The notes: generated by a model not told the origin, from the sequence alone. A DNA stretch of 64,000 nt from Anaerocolumna jejuensis DSM 15929 (GCF_900142215.1 NZ_FRAC01000009.1:248001-312000), one strand, 5' to 3'. Numbered from the stretch's first letter, positions 15,327 through 23,993 are shown. Made by a program: numbers and translations.

Positions 15327-17081
15327 TTACCGGTTGCCAATCCGCTGTTTCCAGGCTTCACTCAAGGCTGCCCTGTCTTTCGGATTGTTGAAGGGATTCG
15401 ACATGGAGGCGGATGTCTGGCAGGCAGGATAAGCAGCGACTTTTTGAGTAATTCCCGTCACATAGGATGGAATACTCGGTGGTTCATTGGAGTCAAAGGA
15501 TGACTCGGTGGCCAGTGAACGAATTTCATCACTGTCTGCCGCTACAAAACTCCCGCTTTGCAAATCTATGGGCATCACTGTATAAGACATTGCGGGGCGG
15601 ATAAAGACAGCCATCGGCCCACAAAAGCTTACCAGAATCTCCTGGGGGTCAATGGGAGTAAGATATACCTTTCCTCCCGTTTTCAATGCAGCATAGCAAT
15701 ATTCCGATTGGTCAATGTCTTTCTCTGAAAAATCGTAATAGGTTTCCAGAACAAAATCTTCGCCCTTTAAAGAGCCCTTCCAGCACTGGGTTATGGTAAA
15801 ATCCTTAACAGGCGGCGACTGCAGATTGTCCGGGTCGATATGCAGGCTGTCTTCCGGTACAACAGACATTTCCTTCCAGGCTGGACTGACCATCGTCACC
15901 GTTCCGTCAAATGCCGGCTTGGGATATTGCGATGCAGGCGGAAGCTGAACCGGGACGGGCTCCTCCGGCTGGTTTTCATCAAAGCCTAGGATATTTACGC
16001 TGAGTGCAGCTCCTTCCGCCGAAACTATGGGCTTTTCTATGCCGCTAACCATCAATGTAAAAGTCATGGCTGCAATCCCAACACCAAGCAGTACTACCGA
16101 AATAAACTCCGAGCATCTGCTTTTTCTTTTCGCCTTTACCAGAAATTCCAGTCTCTCCTTCAAGTTACGCTTATCCTCACTCATGGTAGCAGACATGGCA
16201 AAGGGTCTGTAATCGGTATTGGAAGCCACTGCAAGCAAGGTTTCACCATACCGGACACATTCTTCCTTTGTAAAGCCTGCAGTAACTGTTTCATCACAGG
16301 AAAGCTCACACTTCCGCCTGGCCTCCCGTGCAGCAAGGTAGACTACAGGATTGAACCAATTGACACTGACTGCAAGAACCGATATCCATTTCAACAGGTT
16401 GTCATGCCTGCGGTGATGTATGAGCTCGTGCAGAAAAGCATGGCAAAGCTTCTCAGGGGTAAAGCTTCTCTCGGGCAATACAATCGAACACTTAACAAGT
16501 CCGCAAAGCATGGGCGTATCGATGCAGGAGCTGACATACAACGGCAGCGGCCCCTTCAGCCCGTATTTACCGCAGCATTCCTGAAACAGTGCCAGAGCCT
16601 CCTGATCATCCAAGGGGATGCGGCTCTCTTTTATCCGTGATGAGAACCTGAGATAACCTGTTATATTCAATCCAAGAACCACAATAATACCCATCAGCCA
16701 GACAGTAAGGAGTAACGGCATTAAATCATAGACTGAAAAATTACTGCCAGGAGGGGTCACAGGTGAATCGGCAGCCTGGGGCAAATTCATGGTGTCGGCA
16801 GCTGAATTGGCAGCAGAACTTTCCGGAGGTGAAGCAACTGTGGAGGTAGCATTTACCGGATTTTCCATAGCCAGGTTCTGTAGAGGTGGAATCAAGCTCC
16901 CAATAAAAAAACCTCCCAGTGTAATAGGCAGCAGCATTCTTATAAATACCAAATACCAGCTAAAATACTGGATTTTCTGTGGGACTCTGTTCTTTACCAA
17001 GGGCTTCACCAGGAACAGTATTACAGCAAGTACAGTGCCTGAAACCGTTGAAACAAGGAGCCCTGTCAAAAGCTTAACCAT
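15327..17081 (-). CDS. BlaR1/MecR1-type M56 metallopeptidase signal transducer
   Basis: 584 residues. N-terminal helices at about 5-27 and 35-55, a Ser/Pro-rich extracytoplasmic loop (about 75-115), a third helix, then the M56 zinc-peptidase domain with HELIHH at residues 218-223 and the downstream CELSCDE segment. A fourth helix (about 325-345) leads to a C-terminal extracytoplasmic part of about 235 residues. That part shows no SXXK/SXN/KTG transpeptidase motifs I can see, so it is unlikely to bind beta-lactams as BlaR1 does. It overlaps the BlaI-type repressor gene by 8 bases. It presumably cleaves or releases the repressor on an envelope signal. Confidence 0.88.
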   Translation of the reverse strand: MVKLLTGLLVSTVSGTVLAVILFLVKPLVKNRVPQKIQYFSWYLVFIRMLLPITLGGFFIGSLIPPLQNLAMENPVNATSTVASPPESSAANSAADTMNLPQAADSPVTPPGSNFSVYDLMPLLLTVWLMGIIVVLGLNITGYLRFSSRIKESRIPLDDQEALALFQECCGKYGLKGPLPLYVSSCIDTPMLCGLVKCSIVLPERSFTPEKLCHAFLHELIHHRRHDNLLKWISVLAVSVNWFNPVVYLAAREARRKCELSCDETVTAGFTKEECVRYGETLLAVASNTDYRPFAMSATMSEDKRNLKERLEFLVKAKRKSRCSEFISVVLLGVGIAAMTFTLMVSGIEKPIVSAEGAALSVNILGFDENQPEEPVPVQLPPASQYPKPAFDGTVTMVSPAWKEMSVVPEDSLHIDPDNLQSPPVKDFTITQCWKGSLKGEDFVLETYYDFSEKDIDQSEYCYAALKTGGKVYLTPIDPQEILVSFCGPMAVFIRPAMSYTVMPIDLQSGSFVAADSDEIRSLATESSFDSNEPPSIPSYVTGITQKVAAYPACQTSASMSNPFNNPKDRAALSEAWKQRIGNR

Positions 17082-17460
17082 TCCGTTCCGCCTCCTGCTT
17101 CAGATAATCCTGAAGTTCCTCTATGTCCTTTTCACTCAGGCTGTTCCCACGGCACAAAGCGGAAATTAAATTTTTAACACTGCCATCATATATTCTTTCA
17201 ATAAAATTACGTGTCTGATAATGTTTATATTCCTCTTCGCTGACGAAAGCCGTGTAATAAAAGATTTCTTTTTTCTCACAAGTGACAAAACCCTTTTCTA
17301 CAAGCCGGCGCAGTAAGGTCAGCGTGGTGGAGCGGCTCCATTCCATCCTGTCTTTCAATGCCTTCAGGATTTCAGATGATGTAGCGGGCTCTCCATTTCT
17401 TTTCCAGAGAATTTTCATAATTTCTGCTTCTGCATTTCCCATTCGATCCAAATTATTCAC
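17074..17460 (-). CDS. BlaI/MecI-family winged-helix repressor
   Basis: 128 residues with the family pattern: AEAEIMKILWKRNGEPATSSEILKAL, then TTLTLLRRLVEKGFVTCEKK (recognition helix and wing), and a C-terminal dimerisation/cleavage region. GTG 17460 has AGGAGG about 10 bases upstream. It overlaps the M56 receptor gene. Two GTTTAC-N4-GTAAAC sites lie just upstream over its own promoter, so autorepression is expected. The intergenic region is shared with the divergent DUF1906 hydrolase gene. Confidence 0.93.
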   Translation of the reverse strand: MNNLDRMGNAEAEIMKILWKRNGEPATSSEILKALKDRMEWSRSTTLTLLRRLVEKGFVTCEKKEIFYYTAFVSEEEYKHYQTRNFIERIYDGSVKNLISALCRGNSLSEKDIEELQDYLKQEAERNG

Positions 17461-17481
17461 AGGGTTACTTCCTCCTATACT

Positions 17482-17538
17482 GTTTACAGCAGTAAACTAT
17501 CTAATAAAGAGTTTACTGCTGTAAACTCAAAATGTCAA
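17482..17538 (-). promoter_or_regulatory. blaI-type promoter with two BlaI-type operators
   Basis: On the minus strand TTGACA (17533-17538) is followed after 17 bp by TAAACT (17510-17515). Two 16-bp sites, GTTTACAGCAGTAAAC at 17482-17497 and GTTTACTGCTGTAAAC at 17511-17526, are exact inverted copies of each other and each is itself a near-palindrome (GTTTAC-N4-GTAAAC). The second covers the -10 region, as expected for an autorepressor site. Confidence 0.8.
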
Positions 17539-17569
17539 CAAATTTTGTAAAAATTTACATGACCCGCCA

Positions 17570-17597
17570 TTTACAAAATAAAGCTGCCCTTCTCTTT
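17570..17597 (+). promoter_or_regulatory. TcdR-type promoter P3 (TTTACA-N16-CTCTTT) for the DUF1906 hydrolase
   Basis: TTTACA at 17570-17575, 16-bp spacer, CTCTTT at 17592-17597 followed by ATAG. Layout and spacer are identical to those at 11871 and 13673. It lies 52 bases before the DUF1906 gene and about 44 bases downstream of the nearest BlaI-type operator. Confidence 0.8.
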
Positions 17598-17649
17598 ATA
17601 GTTGTAATCAGTCGACAGATTATAAAACATAAAAAAGGAGAGATCATCA

Positions 17650-18351
17650 ATGGCAACAATTTTTGGAGTAGATTCAGCAGAACGTCCGACCACTTTAGTA
17701 TCAAACGGCCAAACCCTCTATGATTGGGTAACCAGCAAAGCCGGACAGGCACCCGCATTTTGGGGCAGATATATTGGCGGCAGCTACGCTATAACAAGTG
17801 ATGAGGTCACATTTTTACATAATAAGAATTGCAAGATTTTACTTATTTATAACGGAGCCACATCCTCCTCCGTAAGCTCAACGGACGGAACAGCGGATGG
17901 GCAGAAGGCAGCAAAAGCCGCTAATGCTTTAAATGTCCCAAGTACAACAGCCATTTACGCTGACATTGAGCAGCCATGGAAGCCCACCAGTACCTGGATA
18001 AAAGGCTTTGCAAAGACTCTTTATAACAATCAATTTGGCCCGGGCTTTTATGCCAATACCGTGACTGGGTACTTCAACACACCATACACTACAGCATACA
18101 AGGAAGATACAACCTATGTCGGAAATCATTCCAGTTTGGTATGGCCCTGCCAGCCTGAACCCGGAAGCAGTACGGCAGCAGGCAGACCCACCTGGAATCC
18201 TACCCCTCCGCCTTGCCTGTCACAAAGCAATATAACTTTTTGGCAGTATGCTGAAAATTGCTACGGGACGAAGAATAAAGGAAATACCTACGCGATTTCA
18301 GTTGACCTTGATGAGGCAAGAGATTCCGCTGCCACAATTAATTTATGGTAA
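17650..18351 (+). CDS. Leaderless DUF1906 (Rv2525c-like glycoside-hydrolase-fold) protein, probable wall hydrolase
   Basis: 233 residues; ATG 17650 has AAGGAG 9 bases upstream. No signal peptide. The start ATIFGVDSAERP and the segment AIYADIEQPW fit the DUF1906/GH25-like TIM-barrel family; Asp105 and Glu107 would be the DxE acid pair. The C-terminal NITFWQYAENCYG and ISVDLDEARD also fit a lysozyme-like barrel, in which a late FWQY and an Asp are conserved. DUF1906 is found in phage endolysins and secreted actinobacterial proteins. Its promoter is of the TcdR type, so it is expected to be co-expressed with the holin and GH73-like protein. Enzyme activity is inferred, not shown. Confidence 0.85.
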   Translation: MATIFGVDSAERPTTLVSNGQTLYDWVTSKAGQAPAFWGRYIGGSYAITSDEVTFLHNKNCKILLIYNGATSSSVSSTDGTADGQKAAKAANALNVPSTTAIYADIEQPWKPTSTWIKGFAKTLYNNQFGPGFYANTVTGYFNTPYTTAYKEDTTYVGNHSSLVWPCQPEPGSSTAAGRPTWNPTPPPCLSQSNITFWQYAENCYGTKNKGNTYAISVDLDEARDSAATINLW

Positions 18352-18417
18352 GCCGGATAGATTGAAAATGCATTTTATTTTTGGATTTTCCAATATTTGA
18401 TTAGCATTTGAAATAGC

Positions 18418-18456
18418 AAAAGCGCCTTTTAGTTTCGATTGAAGCTAAAAGGCGCT
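18418..18456. terminator. Bidirectional terminator between convergent genes
   Basis: Stem AGCGCCTTTTAG/CTAAAAGGCGCT (18421-18432 and 18445-18456). The T-rich tail is better on the minus strand, serving the small gene at 18524; the hairpin also lies downstream of the DUF1906 gene. Confidence 0.7.
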
Positions 18457-18523
18457 GGCTGTTCTATCCATTTTATCAGGATTGTTTTATTTCCGTTCCA
18501 ATAATGATGCTGGCCGCTTGTTT

Positions 18524-18763
18524 CTAAGCCATATATTCTCCGCAATCATGATTGTTATACTGTTTTTTGATTTTAATAATAATGGATTCATCAGGCTGGA
18601 TAAGCTCTTCCATAATCTTATGCTTTATACGGCTTCGCTCCAGCTGTGCTTTGTATTTCTCGACCTCTTCCTTGACAGCCCTGGCCGCAGCGGCTTGGCC
18701 GATTTCTTCTTTTAACTGAAAATGTATTGTCTGTTCCAAACAGGCAGCTTTAATGCGTTTCAT
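18524..18763 (-). CDS. Small conserved-looking protein of unknown function
   Basis: 79 residues from ATG 18763, which has GGAGG 8 bases upstream; the frame extends to 18790 without a better start. The protein is a charged helix (EEVEKYKAQLERSRIKHKIMEEL) with a short tail ending QYNNHDCGEYMA, and has no membrane segment. On the minus strand TTGATT and TAAAAT, 18 bases apart, could be its promoter upstream (about 18790-18820). Similar short proteins occur in Clostridia and on their mobile elements as far as I recall, but I cannot assign a function. Confidence 0.65.
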   Translation of the reverse strand: MKRIKAACLEQTIHFQLKEEIGQAAAARAVKEEVEKYKAQLERSRIKHKIMEELIQPDESIIIKIKKQYNNHDCGEYMA

Positions 18764-18987
18764 ATGTGTAATCCTCCCTTTTTCTTTCATTTTAGCATAT
18801 AAAATTTTTTAAAATCAAACGAAAAATTGGCCTATTTGAAAAATTTGTTAATTTTACACATAGAGCAGCCTTGTCATTTTCAGTAAAATTGCCTGTGGCT
18901 TTTCTTTTAAATTTATGTTCTTCAAAGGAAGCTCCCACCCCCCTTATTTATGCAGTATCGCAAGCAAGCTTGTAAAATTTATGGAGA

Positions 18988-19734
18988 TTAACAGGCTCCT
19001 TTATCTTGATTTTTTACAAGCATTCTTACGTATTTTTCAGGTTCTTTGTATAAGAATTCACAGTGTTTATACCCATCTTTAACGATTAAGCGGCAATTTG
19101 TAAACTTTTTTACAGTATGGATACACACTTTGGCTTTTTCCTTGGTACTATAAATAAATGTCAAAGATTGATTTTCAGTTAGATTAATTGTATTTGGCAA
19201 TTCATATGTATAGCATGTCCTTGCTAAATTATTTATGCTTTCATCACTTAAATTTCCACAAATCTTTTTCATTTCCAACGAATGAACAGGATATAATTTA
19301 TCTAAAACATTGGGATTTTCAGGTTGTTTAGCTGATTTGTGAGCAATTTTTTTGAATACTTTTGCCATCATTCTAATGCGTAAATCAGAGAAACGAATAA
19401 AAGGTGTACCATCTAAATAAATAGTTTGTATTGCTAATTTATTTTGCTTGAAAAGTTCAAAGGCAATAATCCCTCCCAATGAAGTACCTAATAAAATCTC
19501 TATACTTGTTATATGCTTTTTTTGGAGGTACGCAATTATTTTATCTGCTTCCTCCTGCGCTGATTTAAAAGTCGTCTTTTCAGTAATGTCATGTCCATCT
19601 AAAGTGGGTAATATGACATAATATTCCTCTTGCAATAATGAAGTAATACCATCAAACATTTTTTCCGTGATAAACATGGCATGTATCAAAAGTGCAACAG
19701 GATTTTGCGGATTTCCCAAAGTTATGAATTTCAC
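18988..19734 (-). CDS. Alpha/beta-hydrolase fold protein
   Basis: 248 residues, cytoplasmic. Nucleophile elbow GTSLGG places the Ser at residue 85; an oxyanion-type segment is near LLIHAMF, and the C-terminal GYKHCEF supplies the expected catalytic His. The substrate is unknown: the family covers esterases, lipases and acyl transferases. The gene is single and lower in GC than its neighbours. It is followed on the same strand, after 127 bases, by nothing related; the methyltransferase gene lies upstream. Confidence 0.85.
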   Translation of the reverse strand: MKFITLGNPQNPVALLIHAMFITEKMFDGITSLLQEEYYVILPTLDGHDITEKTTFKSAQEEADKIIAYLQKKHITSIEILLGTSLGGIIAFELFKQNKLAIQTIYLDGTPFIRFSDLRIRMMAKVFKKIAHKSAKQPENPNVLDKLYPVHSLEMKKICGNLSDESINNLARTCYTYELPNTINLTENQSLTFIYSTKEKAKVCIHTVKKFTNCRLIVKDGYKHCEFLYKEPEKYVRMLVKNQDKGAC

Positions 19735-19863
19735 TGTATTTCCTCTTTCCTAAAATCGATTCAATTCATTCTCAATCGTATTCAACATTTTTTAATACAG
19801 CCATACCTGCAGTCCCTGTAGTGTATACCGTTTGGAATGTACGCTGGTAATAAACAGGCAGCT

Positions 19864-20466
19864 CTATTTCTGAGAATCAAGAATAAACATAGCTGCATCC
19901 TGCCCCATAAATATTTTGCTTCCGGTATGAAAGGTCTTAGATTGAATATTCCTGTATCCGATTTTACTCATAATTCCAGCTAACTCTGTTTGCTCAAATC
20001 CGTTATGAACTATATCGGAAACTATTTTTTCATTTTTATCAAAATCTACAATCAGTAAATGTCCGTTTTCATTCAGAATCTCATATAATCTTGATAAAAT
20101 CATATCGACCTCACTAATATGGAGCAAGACCTGAACCATAAAAATATAGTCAGCATGTAACTCCGAAAGACTTTCTTTTTCGAGGTCAAAGCATAAGGTA
20201 GATGCGTTCTGTATATCCGATACGGAAATTTTTTGCTTTATCTGATTAACCATATTTTGTGATGTATCCAGAAAAAGCATCGATTTAAAATCCTTTAACA
20301 GGTTCATTCCAACAAGACCGGTTCCACAGCCAAAATCTATTGCGCTCTTATCTTTGGCATCAGCTAAATATTCGCGAATGGCATCTGACGATAGCTTTGC
20401 AATTTGGATTCTTTCAGAAGTGTCATATATATCAGCTATCATTTCAAATTTATCCGTATTTCCCAT
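19864..20466 (-). CDS. SAM-dependent class I methyltransferase
   Basis: 200 residues. Motif I AIDFGCGTGLVG (about 42-53), the acidic motif MLFLDTSQNMVNQIKQKI, and the ADYIFMVQVLLHISEVD segment are those of Methyltransf_11/25-type enzymes. The substrate cannot be inferred. Upstream of ATG 20466 is a weak ribosome binding site (GGAGA). It stands alone between the alpha/beta hydrolase gene and the divergent ABC exporter operon. Confidence 0.87.
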   Translation of the reverse strand: MGNTDKFEMIADIYDTSERIQIAKLSSDAIREYLADAKDKSAIDFGCGTGLVGMNLLKDFKSMLFLDTSQNMVNQIKQKISVSDIQNASTLCFDLEKESLSELHADYIFMVQVLLHISEVDMILSRLYEILNENGHLLIVDFDKNEKIVSDIVHNGFEQTELAGIMSKIGYRNIQSKTFHTGSKIFMGQDAAMFILDSQK

Positions 20467-20922
20467 TATTATCTCTCCAATCTTCTTTGATAAATCTACG
20501 CTGGCACTCTTTGTGCTGCTTCTGCATTCTGTATATTATGATAACATAATCTACAACAAAAAACTACCAAACTGGTACCCAGTTATAAGTTAAAACCTGC
20601 TTTCTTTAGAAAATCTTTTGATTTTCTCTACTTTTTTTTAACAAATTAGTTATATCAAATTAAAATATATCCTACTTATCTGCGGTATGCTTATCATACC
20701 AAGGAGGTAAAGGCTCTCTTTGCCGGAAACGTATGGGGTAGTTAAAATTACCCAGGGCAAACGCTTGAAAACAGTTAATGGAATGGCACGAGGACTGGTA
20801 CTGCCTTGTGCAAAGTATGTGTGCTTCTTCTCATTTTATGCTATAATAAAGTAAAAAATGGAAATTATAAGGATGCATGCATCTCAGCCCTTATAAAAGG
20901 AGCAGAAAGGAACCAAACATTT
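20467..20922. other. Divergent intergenic region, partly unexplained
   Basis: Contains GATAAG-type AT-rich DNA next to the methyltransferase gene, a more GC-rich 110-base stretch at about 20690-20800 with small stems (GGTATG/CATACC at 20684-20700, GGGTA/TACCC at 20735-20752), and a -10 like TATAAT at 20842-20847 for the ABC operon. I cannot match it to a riboswitch class or a gene remnant. Confidence 0.4.
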
Positions 20923-21789
20923 ATGAAGATTGAAATGAAAAATCTGGACCTGTTATACCCTTCGGGAAAACAGGCACTGGACAACGTAAGCCTGACCTTG
21001 GACAGTCCGAACCTTATCGGGCTTCTCGGACAAAACGGGGCGGGCAAATCCACCTTAATGAAGCTGCTGGTTGCAGGTCTTCTGCCTTCCCGCGGAGATA
21101 TCTGCGTAGATGGGCGTCCGCTAGTAAAATGCGAAAAGGAGGTGAAGACGAAGCTTGGTTATCTGCCGCAGTCCTTCGGGCTTTATGATGAGCTGACAGT
21201 CTGGCAGTTCCTGGATTACATGTCCTCCCTCAAAGGCATTAAAGACAGCAAAGCTGCCATCAAAGCAGCAATAGCCGCCACCGGATTAGAGGAGAAACAG
21301 AAGGCACGAATCCAAACCCTTTCAGGAGGACAGCGCCAGCGTGTGGGGATTGCCCAGGCTATGCTCGGGGAGCCGGAACTGCTGATTTTCGATGAGCCTA
21401 CGGTAGGACTTGATCCGGAGGAACGGATCCGCTTCCGCAATCTCTTTTCCCATATGGCACAGGATAAGATTGTGCTGCTGTCCACTCACATTATCGAGGA
21501 TGTCCAATCCGTCTGCAATCAGTTGATTGTAATCCACCATGGCAGAATTCTATTCACCGGAGGCCCGGAAGAATTAATTCAAAGGGCAGAAGGACATGTC
21601 GGGACTTTTATCGAAAACAGTATAAGCAAAGCGGACCAAGCCCTTCTCATTACCTCACGGGTAAATACAGCACACGGCATTTCCTGCCGTGGTGTGGCTG
21701 ACACCCTTCCCGACTATGCCACCACAGCGGAACCTTCCCTGGAGGATGCATACCTGTATCTAATTGAAAGAGAGGGTGCGCTGCTATGA
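20923..21789 (+). CDS. ABC transporter ATP-binding protein (BcrA/DrrA-like exporter class)
   Basis: 288 residues from ATG 20923; the frame is open further upstream but the homologous region begins at MKIEMKNLDLLYPSG. Walker A GQNGAGKST, Q-loop LPQSFGLYDELTVWQ, signature LSGGQRQRVGIAQAML, Walker B LLIFDEPTVGLD and switch His in LLSTHI are all intact. It overlaps the following permease-peptidase gene by 4 bases, so the three genes form one operon. It probably powers export or extraction of a membrane-bound substrate. Confidence 0.92.
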   Translation: MKIEMKNLDLLYPSGKQALDNVSLTLDSPNLIGLLGQNGAGKSTLMKLLVAGLLPSRGDICVDGRPLVKCEKEVKTKLGYLPQSFGLYDELTVWQFLDYMSSLKGIKDSKAAIKAAIAATGLEEKQKARIQTLSGGQRQRVGIAQAMLGEPELLIFDEPTVGLDPEERIRFRNLFSHMAQDKIVLLSTHIIEDVQSVCNQLIVIHHGRILFTGGPEELIQRAEGHVGTFIENSISKADQALLITSRVNTAHGISCRGVADTLPDYATTAEPSLEDAYLYLIEREGALL

Positions 21790-23993
21790 AATTCCTCTCT
21801 CAACTACGGGTGGAAACCGGGCGGCTGTTCTGCTGTGTAAGAACCTGGCTGGTTATCCTGCTTGTTATCGCATCTCCCGCAACAGGATTATGGATTTACC
21901 GGGCAGTCACTTCCATCTCCAATTCCTCCTATACGACTTCTTTGAACGGAACCTACCTGGGTAATACAGCACTGGCCGGAGCTTTACTGGGAGCTTTGCT
22001 CTTTGGATTTTTAACCGTACTGGAGTTAGACCGTGTGCACAGGACCCATACAAATATACTAACAGAAGCCATCGTCTCCCCTCTGTCCTTTTATTTCTCT
22101 CAAATTATGGCTTTACTTCTCGCCGCCGCAGTTTCCCAAATCGCGGTACTGGCGGTTTGGTTTCCTTATACCTCTGCCCGCATTGGTTCGGTATTTCATC
22201 CCGGGCTCTATCTTGAATTTTATTTATGCACAATGCTTCCAGCCATGGTGTTTGCAATACTATTTACTGCTTCGGTATACCAGATTATCAGGCGTATGGA
22301 CTTAACACTGATTTTGCTTGCCGCCTTCCTTCTGCTTAGTATCAAAGTATGGACGGAAAACTGGCTGCTGCGCTGGGTTAATCCCTCCATCGGTTACTTA
22401 TCGGATGATTTTGGACACATGCGGCTGCTGCGTTCCATTATCTGGAACAGATTGTTCTGGCTTTTTATACTGTTGGGCTTTTGGTGTCTTTCTTTTCTTT
22501 TCATCAGGCGGTATGGCAGGGGAATTCTGCGCTCCGCAGCCTGGAATGCAAGAAAGCTATACCTGCCCTTTGCTGCCGCCCTGTTCATAGCAGCCGGCAT
22601 CCGGGCATATATCGCGCAGCCCTTTCTCGACCACAGTAAGCTTGAAATTACGGATGATCTGTATAATATCAATTACAACGAAGCTGTCACCTTTTCCTCC
22701 ATCCATGTAGACGCCCGCCCCAATCTTAAAACCGGATGTCAATGGGGAACTGCTTCCTATCAGCTGCAAAATACCGCAGGTCAGTCTCAAATGATCTCTT
22801 TTCGTATAAATCCAGGCTACAAGATTTCTTCTGTAAGTGCCAATGGGACTTCCGTAAAATACCATGACCTTAATAATGATGACCAAAATGGTAAAATAAT
22901 AGAAGTGAATCTCCCTCCCGCTAAAGAAATCACTCTGAAAATTAAATATGGCGGCTTTCCTCAGGAATGGAATATTTTAGATTTATCCCAGGGAGAACTT
23001 GAAATCAGCAAGGATTATATTTATCTTGCCAATCAGGATTTTGCACCTGTTCCATGGGATTTTTTCTGGAGCGGCGATGATTTACCTCAGTTCACCTCTG
23101 CTCTGTCACTGCCTAAAGAAATGATTCCTGTATTATTCGGAGACGGTACCGTGGAGCAGGTGGGTACCAACCCCAACGGTACGGTACGGTGGCTGATTCA
23201 TGATGCGGGAAGCACCCTCATTCTTTATGCCGGAGACTACATATTCGAAGCCATACAAGCAGCCGGAATAAATATTGATTTTTATTATAGTTTGAAGCAT
23301 CAGCGAGTCATGGAGGAGTGTGGTGTCAAAGACATCATCAGCAGGGTATTCGAGTACTGTACCTCCCATTACGGACCGCTGAGCTTCTATCAGAGCAGCA
23401 ATATGCGCCTTTTGGAAATTGGAATTGCAGGGGGCGGTTATGCCGGCAAGGGTGCCAGCGTTATGAGTGAGGACAGCTTTAATGAACAGGGGCTGAAAGA
23501 TTCAAAGAAGGGAGCCTCCGGAAGTGAAGTCCTGGCCCATGAAATTGTTCATCAGTGGTGGGGACTGGGCAATATGTTCGATAATGGCGGCAGTAACCTA
23601 TGGTCATCGGAAGGACTTACTGTTTATACTACCTACCGTATGGTGAAGGAGCAATACGGAGAAGCTTATGCCATGGAGCACTATGTAAGAGAATGGCAAA
23701 AAAAGGTGGACGATTACTACGATAATTATTATGTCCGCCACCCCGAATACCTGAAAGTTTTGCCGGAGAAATTTCGTACTAGTATCTCCAACAGCCAGTC
23801 TTCTACCCGGCTTTACTGTGAAATGCCGCTTAAGCTCCTGAAAGCGGAGCAGCTGGTAGGCGGCGAGAAAAAGATGGACATTATTCTCAAAAAACTGTTC
23901 ACCCGCAAAATTGATAACAACAATCCCTATCTTACCTATCAGGATTTTCTGGATGCCTGTAAATTAACCGAGGAGGATCTGAATCTTGAATAA
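21786..23993 (+). CDS. ABC-2-like permease fused to a C-terminal M1-type peptidase domain
   Basis: 735 residues. The N-terminal ~280 residues contain six hydrophobic segments of an ABC-2-type permease; the rest is an extracytoplasmic M1 aminopeptidase-like domain. The zinc motif HEIVHQWWG is intact, and the third ligand Glu in NLWSSEGL is 19 residues after the HExxH rather than the canonical 18. A clear GAMEN substrate motif is missing (the equivalent zone reads GIAGGGYAGKGASVMSED). It overlaps the ATPase gene upstream (4 bases) and the next permease downstream (8 bases). Fusions of this type are known among bacteria, but the substrate is not established. A role in processing and clearing peptides at the membrane is inference. 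Confidence 0.87.
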   Translation: MKFLSQLRVETGRLFCCVRTWLVILLVIASPATGLWIYRAVTSISNSSYTTSLNGTYLGNTALAGALLGALLFGFLTVLELDRVHRTHTNILTEAIVSPLSFYFSQIMALLLAAAVSQIAVLAVWFPYTSARIGSVFHPGLYLEFYLCTMLPAMVFAILFTASVYQIIRRMDLTLILLAAFLLLSIKVWTENWLLRWVNPSIGYLSDDFGHMRLLRSIIWNRLFWLFILLGFWCLSFLFIRRYGRGILRSAAWNARKLYLPFAAALFIAAGIRAYIAQPFLDHSKLEITDDLYNINYNEAVTFSSIHVDARPNLKTGCQWGTASYQLQNTAGQSQMISFRINPGYKISSVSANGTSVKYHDLNNDDQNGKIIEVNLPPAKEITLKIKYGGFPQEWNILDLSQGELEISKDYIYLANQDFAPVPWDFFWSGDDLPQFTSALSLPKEMIPVLFGDGTVEQVGTNPNGTVRWLIHDAGSTLILYAGDYIFEAIQAAGINIDFYYSLKHQRVMEECGVKDIISRVFEYCTSHYGPLSFYQSSNMRLLEIGIAGGGYAGKGASVMSEDSFNEQGLKDSKKGASGSEVLAHEIVHQWWGLGNMFDNGGSNLWSSEGLTVYTTYRMVKEQYGEAYAMEHYVREWQKKVDDYYDNYYVRHPEYLKVLPEKFRTSISNSQSSTRLYCEMPLKLLKAEQLVGGEKKMDIILKKLFTRKIDNNNPYLTYQDFLDACKLTEEDLNLE

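Noticed and set aside
17507..17526. A fourth TcdR-type promoter on the minus strand (TTTACA ... CTCTTTATTAG) before blaI
   Set aside because: The spacer is only 8 bp instead of 16, and a normal TTGACA-N17-TAAACT promoter overlaps it; the TTTACA is part of the BlaI-type operator.
11871..18351. Prophage or prophage remnant (holin plus lysins)
   Set aside because: No integrase, portal, capsid or tail genes are present. The holin is of the toxin-secretion type next to a TcdR-like sigma gene, and the lysins have separate matched promoters.
20690..20800. Cyclic-di-GMP (GEMM) riboswitch suggested by GGGCAAACGC
   Set aside because: The other conserved GEMM segments are missing or in the wrong order.
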